A stretch of 10,201 nucleotides of DNA from Bifidobacterium breve (GTDB lineage Bacteria; Actinomycetota; Actinomycetes; Nanopelagicales; Nanopelagicaceae). The stretch is from NCBI GenBank assembly GCA_943324025.2, contig CALPKA020000009.1:1-10201 (forward strand), given 5' to 3'. A program made the position numbers and the translations under genes. The notes beneath the pieces are model-generated. The model searched no databases. It saw nothing but the letters and a program-made list of their open reading frames with translations, and was not told where the DNA came from. Each line of letters opens with the position of its first letter. The stretch's first letter is position 1. Below, piece after piece: positions 5,461 through 10,201 of the stretch.

Positions 5461-6276
5461 ATGGAAAATATTTCGAGCCTTAATTCGCCTCATATCGAGC
5501 GGGTTAAGGCTCTTATTGGTCCTAGGGGAAAGAAAAATCGCGAACTTGAAAACACCTTTGTGGTTGAAGGTTTGCAAGCAGTAAGAGAAGCATTAACTCC
5601 GAAGATAAAAGAAGGTTTAGCTGTAAAAAAAGTTTATGTGACATCAAATGGTTTTTCAAAACTTCAGTCTGAGACTGAATCAGATGTACTGAACGGGTAT
5701 GAAGTTATTGAAGTTTCAGACCAAGTAATGAACGCTATGGCTGATTCTCAATCTCCACAAGGAATTCTTGCCTTGTGTTCAACCAAATCCTTGAAACTAT
5801 CCGATCTCTGGGCAAGTAAGCCAGTCAAAGTTGCATTCTTTTGGCAGATTCAAGATCCAGGAAATGCTGGCACAGTTATCAGAAGTGCAGATGCTGCAGG
5901 TTTTGACGCTGTGGTTTTCTCAACTGAAAGTGTGGATGTATTCAATCCCAAGACTGTGAGAGCAACCGTCGGATCCCTTTGGCACATCCCGGTAATAAGC
6001 GATGTTGATTTGAATGAATTCCTGGAGAAAGCCAAAGAACATACTCTTGAGATTTACGCTTTAGCTGGAAATGGGAAGGAATCTTTCGATACAAATTTCA
6101 TAAATACCAATGGCAAAAAACCTGCAGTTTGGATATTTGGAAATGAAGCAAGGGGATTGCCGGAGTTGGATATGAAGATTAAAACAGTAGCTATCCCGAT
6201 GAAAGGTCATGCTGAATCTTTAAATGTGGCAAGTGCTGCGGCAATTGTCCTGCATTCCATAGGCCAAGCCTTATAG
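5461..6276 (+). CDS. tsnR: TrmH/SpoU-family RNA 2'-O-methyltransferase (TsnR-like)
   Basis: A 271-residue SPOUT-class enzyme that should transfer a methyl group from S-adenosylmethionine to a ribose 2'-OH in RNA, probably 23S rRNA. The N-terminal substrate-binding domain (about 10-110) has the RELENTFVVEGLQAVREAL pattern. The catalytic knot domain (about 122-270) shows motif 1 QDPGNAGTVIRSADAAG (Asn135, Arg141), motif 2 FGNEARGL (226-233, with Glu229) and motif 3 SLNVASAAAIVLH (253-265), all intact. The family acts as dimers. The name follows the position between rplT and pheS, where actinobacteria carry the gene usually called tsnR; the modified nucleotide cannot be deduced, and thiostrepton resistance is not implied. 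The ATG has no convincing Shine-Dalgarno sequence. The next gene starts 12 bp after its stop. Confidence 0.9.
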   Translation: MENISSLNSPHIERVKALIGPRGKKNRELENTFVVEGLQAVREALTPKIKEGLAVKKVYVTSNGFSKLQSETESDVLNGYEVIEVSDQVMNAMADSQSPQGILALCSTKSLKLSDLWASKPVKVAFFWQIQDPGNAGTVIRSADAAGFDAVVFSTESVDVFNPKTVRATVGSLWHIPVISDVDLNEFLEKAKEHTLEIYALAGNGKESFDTNFINTNGKKPAVWIFGNEARGLPELDMKIKTVAIPMKGHAESLNVASAAAIVLHSIGQAL

Positions 6277-6288
6277 ACTCATCTCATT

Positions 6289-7305
6289 ATGTCGTTAGAC
6301 CAAAATCAGATTGCCCAGGATTTGGCCCAAGCCATAGCTTCAATAAATGCTGCAAAGGATCTTGAAGCCCTTAAACAAGTCAAAATCGATTACGTTGGTG
6401 ACAAATCGCCACTTGCAAAAGCTAACCAAGCTCTAGCAACAGTTGATAAATCTCTGCGAGCTGAGTTTGGAAAAATAATCGGTTCAGCCAAAGCAGAGTT
6501 AAACGAGGTGTTTGAAAAGCGGCTTAAGGAGTTATCTAGCCAACGAGATTCGCAGGTATTGCTTACAGAAAGAGTGGATGTCACCTTACCGGTGCAAAAA
6601 ACTCTTAAAGGTGGTTTACATCCCTTAACTATTCTTACAAATGAAATTAATGATCTTTTTATAGGCTTAGGTTATAAAGTTGCAGAAGGCCCAGAATTAG
6701 AATCTGAGTGGTTGAATTTTGATGCTTTGAATATTCCAGCAGATCATCCAGCGCGCACTATGCAAGATACATTCTTTATAGAGCCGCTCGAGGCTAAACT
6801 TGTTTTAAGAACTCACACCTCACCAGTTCAAATTAGAACCATGTTGGACCAATCACCGCCAATATATGTTATTTGCCCAGGAAAAACTTATCGAGCCGAT
6901 GAATTAGATGCCACTCATACACCAGTCTTTCATCAAGTTGAAGGTTTAGTGATCGATGAGAATATAACTATGGCTGATCTAAAAGGAACATTAGATCATT
7001 TTGCGAAAACAATATTTGGTTCTGAAGTGAAAACAAGATTACGTCCTTCATTTTTTCCATTCACTGAACCGTCTGCTGAAGTTGATATCTTCTTTAATGG
7101 TCGCTGGATTGAATGGGGTGGCTGCGGGATGGTAAATGAAAAAGTTCTAGTTGCATGCGGCGTTGATACCAAGAAATACTCTGGTTTTGCTTTTGGTATG
7201 GGTTTAGAAAGAACTTTGATGGTCAAATATGGCATCACCGATATGCATGACATTGTTGAGGGAGATGTTCGTTTTTCTCAAAGCTTTGGAGTGGGCAGAC
7301 AATGA
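6289..7305 (+). CDS. pheS: Phenylalanine--tRNA ligase alpha subunit
   Basis: The catalytic subunit of the cytoplasmic alpha2-beta2 enzyme that charges tRNA-Phe. At 338 residues it has the usual bacterial length. The N-terminal about 95 residues form a helical, charged region expected to be the tRNA-binding coiled coil. The class II catalytic domain follows: HPLTILTNEI near the domain start, GPELESEWLNFDALNIP, PARTMQDTF, motif 2 YRADELDATHTPVFHQVEG (201-219), and motif 3 FAFGMGLER (about 300-308). Ala301 occupies the position that limits the amino-acid pocket in known PheS proteins, as in wild-type enzymes. The gene follows tsnR by 12 bp without a clear Shine-Dalgarno sequence, and overlaps pheT by 4 bp (ATGA), which indicates translational coupling for equal subunit production. 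Confidence 0.97.
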   Translation: MSLDQNQIAQDLAQAIASINAAKDLEALKQVKIDYVGDKSPLAKANQALATVDKSLRAEFGKIIGSAKAELNEVFEKRLKELSSQRDSQVLLTERVDVTLPVQKTLKGGLHPLTILTNEINDLFIGLGYKVAEGPELESEWLNFDALNIPADHPARTMQDTFFIEPLEAKLVLRTHTSPVQIRTMLDQSPPIYVICPGKTYRADELDATHTPVFHQVEGLVIDENITMADLKGTLDHFAKTIFGSEVKTRLRPSFFPFTEPSAEVDIFFNGRWIEWGGCGMVNEKVLVACGVDTKKYSGFAFGMGLERTLMVKYGITDMHDIVEGDVRFSQSFGVGRQ

Positions 7306-9767
7306 AAGTTCCATTAAGTTGGTTGAAAGAATTTGTATCTTTACCTCCAAAGGTAACTGCAGAGCAAATTTCACAAGCTTTTGTAAAGGTGGGCTTTGAG
7401 GTTGAAGGTTTTGAAGAGCAAGGTAAGGATCTAAAAGGTCCAGTGATCGTCGGAAAAGTTGTTTCTATCGAGGAGCTTTCTGGGCACAAGAAACCAATCC
7501 GTTACGTGGGTTTAGATTTGGGAGAGAAGAAGACCAGATTTGTTATCTGCGGAGCAAGAAACTTTAAAGTTAATGATCTAGTTGTTGTTGCTGTTCCAGG
7601 TGCTGTGCTTCCTGGAGATTTCAAAATATCAGCCCGTGAGACTTACGGGAAAATAAGTGACGGCATGATCTGTTCCGCTAAAGAATTAGGCATAAGTGAT
7701 GAACATGCCGGCATAATTGTTTTACCTAATGGGAAAATAGGTGCGGATGCGATTGCCCTACTTGAAATCAATGATGTGGTCTTTGATATCTCAATTAACC
7801 CTGATCGCGGCTATGCGATGTCGGTACGAGGTTTAGCCAGGGAATTATCAGGATCTCTTCGAACAAAATTCATCGATCCAGCAAAATTAGTTAAGCCCAT
7901 AAAATCTAGTTCAAGTAAAAATACAAAAACGGTTGCGGTTAAAATCGAGGACAAATCTGCCGCCGACCAAATAGTTATAAGAACTCTTGATAATGTAGAT
8001 GTAAAGAATTCGACACCATTATGGATGCAGCGAAGAATTGAAAAATGTGGAATGCGTTCAATCTCCCTTGCTGTGGATATTACAAATTATGTAATGCTTG
8101 AGTTAGGACAGCCGTTGCACGCATTTGATGCCGAATTCATTGTTGGCGGCTTGCGTGTTGTGCGCGCTGGAAAATTTAACAAATTAACAACTTTGGATAA
8201 AGTTGATCGTAAGTTAAACCCGGATGATTTAGTTATAGCCGATTCAAAAACTCCACTAGCTTTAGCAGGGACTATGGGTGGGCTTTCCTCTGAGATCTCT
8301 GGAACCACAAAGAGAGTTGCTTTAGAAGCTGCTCACTTTGATCCACTAAGTGTTGGGAGAAATTCCAGAACTCATAACTTATCCAGTGAAGCCTCTCGAA
8401 GAATCGAACGTAATACCGATCCTGCACTTGCTGAAATAGCTTCGGCTAGGGCGGCACAGCTTTTTATAGATCTTGCCAAAGCAAAATTGATCGGCACTTC
8501 ACAGGTTTCAACACCAATAAAAGCTCGAAAACTAAAAGTGAAATTATCGCAAATATCAACCTTTATCGGTTATAAATATTCAATCAAACAAGCAAAGGAT
8601 GCACTGAATTTAATCGGTTGCAAGGTTACGGGAAATGGTGATGTTTTAACCATTGAAGTTCCCTCATGGCGTCCAGATCTAAATACTTCAGCAGATGTCT
8701 CCGAGGAAATAGCACGCATACAGGGTTTTGAATTGATTCCATCAACCTTGCCAACCGGCAAGAAAGGTGCACAGTTGAACTATTTGCAACTTCGTAAACG
8801 TAATGTTGCAACATTGCTTGCAAACCAAGGATTTACTGAAGTTATCAATTACCCATTTGTGAATGAAGAAATGGTACAAACTCTGGGATTCACTGGGGAT
8901 CGGGCTAAATCTTTTAAAATTGCCAATCCAATGTCCGAACAATTACCTTTGCTTCGCACACATTTATTGCCTGGTTTGTTGAGTACCCTTTCCAGGAATA
9001 TCTCAAGAGGTGCAAAAGATGTAGCAATATTTGAAATTGGCACTGTGTTTCGAAATGTTTCATCACTCAAAAAAGTGGAGTTACCAGGCACATCCAAGCG
9101 GCCTTCGCCAAAGGCAATTGCAGAACTTTATGCGACAGTTCCTAAACAAATGCTGTTCGTTGGTGGAGTAGTGGCAGGACATTCAAGAATCAGTAGCTGG
9201 CAAGGTGCGGGTGAAAAGTTTGGTTGGGATGATGCGATCGCAAAAGCAATTGAAATCATAGAATCAACAGGTAATAGTTACGAAGGAATAAGAAGTGATC
9301 TGGCGCCATGGCATCCAGGTCGATGTGCCGAAATGAAAGTAAATGGAAAAGCTGTGGCTCACGCAGGTGAAATTCATCCTCGAGTGATTTCAGCGCTAAA
9401 TTTGCCCGAGAGATCTTGTGCTTTTGCGGTAATACTCAGTGAATTACCTGCGGCAAGTAAGGTTTCAGCACCAGCAATTTTGAATATGCCTGCGGCTGTA
9501 CAAGATGTTGCCCTCTTGATAGACAAAAAAATTCCATCGGTTGAATTAATGAATGCACTCAAAACAGGAGCTGGTCCCTTGTTGGAATCAATAGTGTTGT
9601 TTGATCGTTACGACCAAATTGATGCCGATAAGGTTTCACTTGCTTACACACTAACTTTCCGGGCATCTGATCGAACATTAACTGCCGATGAGGTAGCGAT
9701 GTATCGTGATCAAGCAATTGCTAATGCAGTAAAAAATTTAGGAGCTATTCTTCGAGGTAATGTATAA
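7302..9767 (+). CDS. pheT: Phenylalanine--tRNA ligase beta subunit
   Basis: The structural and editing subunit of PheRS; 821 residues, normal for the family. Domains in order: N-terminal segment MKVPLSWLKEFV; tRNA-binding OB-fold (about 45-150, with GMICSAKELG at 121-130); B3/B4 domain (about 215-380), containing DITNYVMLELGQPLHAFD and the editing site region; B5 domain (about 405-480, with PSWRPDLNTSADVSEEIARI); catalytic-like core (about 485-690, with NPMSEQLPLLRTHLLPGLL); and the C-terminal ferredoxin-fold anticodon-binding domain (about 727-820). The segment SSEASRRIERNTDP differs from the more usual RGVDP ending, but no domain is missing. The ATG overlaps the pheS stop; GGAG (7288-7291) 10 nt upstream may help initiation. 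It ends 48 bp before argC, where a separate promoter appears to begin. Confidence 0.97.
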   Translation: MKVPLSWLKEFVSLPPKVTAEQISQAFVKVGFEVEGFEEQGKDLKGPVIVGKVVSIEELSGHKKPIRYVGLDLGEKKTRFVICGARNFKVNDLVVVAVPGAVLPGDFKISARETYGKISDGMICSAKELGISDEHAGIIVLPNGKIGADAIALLEINDVVFDISINPDRGYAMSVRGLARELSGSLRTKFIDPAKLVKPIKSSSSKNTKTVAVKIEDKSAADQIVIRTLDNVDVKNSTPLWMQRRIEKCGMRSISLAVDITNYVMLELGQPLHAFDAEFIVGGLRVVRAGKFNKLTTLDKVDRKLNPDDLVIADSKTPLALAGTMGGLSSEISGTTKRVALEAAHFDPLSVGRNSRTHNLSSEASRRIERNTDPALAEIASARAAQLFIDLAKAKLIGTSQVSTPIKARKLKVKLSQISTFIGYKYSIKQAKDALNLIGCKVTGNGDVLTIEVPSWRPDLNTSADVSEEIARIQGFELIPSTLPTGKKGAQLNYLQLRKRNVATLLANQGFTEVINYPFVNEEMVQTLGFTGDRAKSFKIANPMSEQLPLLRTHLLPGLLSTLSRNISRGAKDVAIFEIGTVFRNVSSLKKVELPGTSKRPSPKAIAELYATVPKQMLFVGGVVAGHSRISSWQGAGEKFGWDDAIAKAIEIIESTGNSYEGIRSDLAPWHPGRCAEMKVNGKAVAHAGEIHPRVISALNLPERSCAFAVILSELPAASKVSAPAILNMPAAVQDVALLIDKKIPSVELMNALKTGAGPLLESIVLFDRYDQIDADKVSLAYTLTFRASDRTLTADEVAMYRDQAIANAVKNLGAILRGNV

Positions 9768-9768
9768 A

Positions 9769-9786
9769 TATGCATGATTTTGCATA
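9769..9786 (+). promoter_or_regulatory. ARG box: probable ArgR operator upstream of argC
   Basis: TATGCA (9769-9774) and TGCATA (9781-9786) form a perfect inverted repeat with a 6-nt centre. The arrangement ATGCATG-NNN-TTGCATA closely resembles the ARG box I recall upstream of argC in Streptomyces. It lies directly after the pheT stop and before the first gene of the arginine pathway, and overlaps the -35 element, so arginine-bound ArgR would be expected to repress. No argR gene is in the window; in actinobacteria it usually lies at the end of this operon. Confidence 0.8.
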
Positions 9787-9809
9787 AATATCCGATCGTA
9801 AGGTAGACT
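9780..9809 (+). promoter_or_regulatory. argC: argC promoter, predicted to give a leaderless mRNA
   Basis: TTGCAT (9780-9785) and TAGACT (9804-9809) are spaced by 18 nt, a good sigma-70-type arrangement. Counting 7 nt from the -10 element puts transcription start at 9816, the A of the argC ATG. The -35 element is inside the ARG box. A possible Shine-Dalgarno sequence AAGG (9800-9803) is 12 nt from the ATG, too far to be ideal, which also favours a leaderless start. Confidence 0.6.
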
Positions 9810-9824
9810 GTATTTATGAATACA
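9809..9824. repeat. Inverted repeat spanning the argC start codon, possible second ArgR half-operator
   Basis: TGTATT (9809-9814) and AATACA (9819-9824) are exact inverted copies around TATG, which contains the first bases of the start codon. Its centre is 39 bp from that of the ARG box. ArgR hexamers commonly bind two operator sites, so this may be a weaker second site; AT-rich chance symmetry is the alternative. Confidence 0.4.
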
Positions 9825-10201
9825 GGTGTAATAGGGGCAAGTGGTTATGCAGGTGGGGAACTACTGCGATTGATCAGTGCCCATCCAAATTTTAAATTAA
9901 CCTTTATTAGCGCGAACACTAACGCAGGGGAGTTAATAACCGCTGTCCACCCTCAGTTAATTAATTTTGGGACGCAGAGATTTTCGTCATTAGATATTGC
10001 AGAGATCAATAAATGCGAACTAGTTTTTTTGGCTTTGCCGCATGGTGAGTCAGGAAAGATTGTGAAAGATATCAAGCCCGGAATTAAAATCGTAGATTTA
10101 GGCGCAGATTTCAGGTTGAAATCGGAAGCTAAATGGGAACAGTATTACTCAGGAACGCATGCTGGTGTTTGGACTTATGGAATGCCAGAGTTGATGGATC
10201 A
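9816..10201 (+). CDS. argC: N-acetyl-gamma-glutamyl-phosphate reductase, N-terminal part (runs off the window)
   Basis: ArgC catalyses the third step of arginine synthesis, NADPH-dependent reduction of N-acetylglutamyl phosphate to the semialdehyde. The 128 complete residues present include the nucleotide-binding loop VIGASGYAGGELLRL (5-19), FLALPHGESG (71-80), VDLGADFRL (93-101) and YGMPEL (121-126), all in the expected family order. The catalytic cysteine and the C-terminal domain lie beyond the end. The start ATG aligns with the family N-terminus, and a promoter plus ARG box sit just upstream. The usual actinobacterial order argC-argJ-argB-argD-argF-argR would be expected to follow. Confidence 0.96.
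   Translation, partial: MNTGVIGASGYAGGELLRLISAHPNFKLTFISANTNAGELITAVHPQLINFGTQRFSSLDIAEINKCELVFLALPHGESGKIVKDIKPGIKIVDLGADFRLKSEAKWEQYYSGTHAGVWTYGMPELMD

Noticed and set aside
6996..7489. Two minus-strand open frames across the pheS-pheT junction
   Set aside because: Both are antisense to conserved synthetase domains and show no independent start signals or protein family features.

Overview
The window is a stretch of chromosome from an AT-rich actinobacterium, most plausibly of the freshwater acI / Nanopelagicales type (an inference). The pointers are the gene order infC-rpmI-rplT-tsnR-pheS-pheT-argC, which matches the actinobacterial order ending in the arginine operon; a DUF3099 protein, a family I know from Actinobacteria; a SufU/SufT pair; an ABC half-transporter with an insertion near its A-loop that I recall from actinobacterial homologues; and an ARG box resembling the Streptomyces type. 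Short intergenic gaps and AT-rich codons fit a streamlined genome.

Left part (1-2335, + strand). The 3' end of sufU (Fe-S scaffold) is followed by a complete sufT-like DUF59/MIP18 gene and a 623-residue ABC exporter half-transporter. Middle part (2327-3946, - strand). A DUF3099 membrane protein overlaps the transporter gene tail to tail by 9 bp. Upstream of it is a UraA-type uracil permease with its own hairpin terminator. Together these separate the Suf end from the translation genes.

Divergent intergenic region (3947-4269). No protein gene is visible, but there is much potential secondary structure: an 11-bp hairpin in the permease leader, a 7-bp inverted repeat near the middle, and an infC leader with several mutually complementary TTCGC/GCGAA segments ending exactly at the infC Shine-Dalgarno sequence. 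infC appears to start at a rare AUC codon, which fits the autoregulation known for IF-3.

Right part (4270-10201, + strand). infC, rpmI and rplT are followed closely by a TrmH/SpoU-family rRNA methyltransferase, pheS and pheT (4-bp overlap), and the 5' part of argC. No terminator is visible between infC and pheT, so this may be one long translation operon. argC has its own compact control region: an ARG box overlapping the -35 element, and a -10 element placed so that the transcript would start at the ATG (leaderless).

I see no mobile element, CRISPR array, rRNA, tRNA or defence system. The genes are mainly conserved housekeeping genes. The most unusual material is in non-coding control regions (infC leader, permease leader, argC promoter) and in the DUF3099 gene of unknown function.
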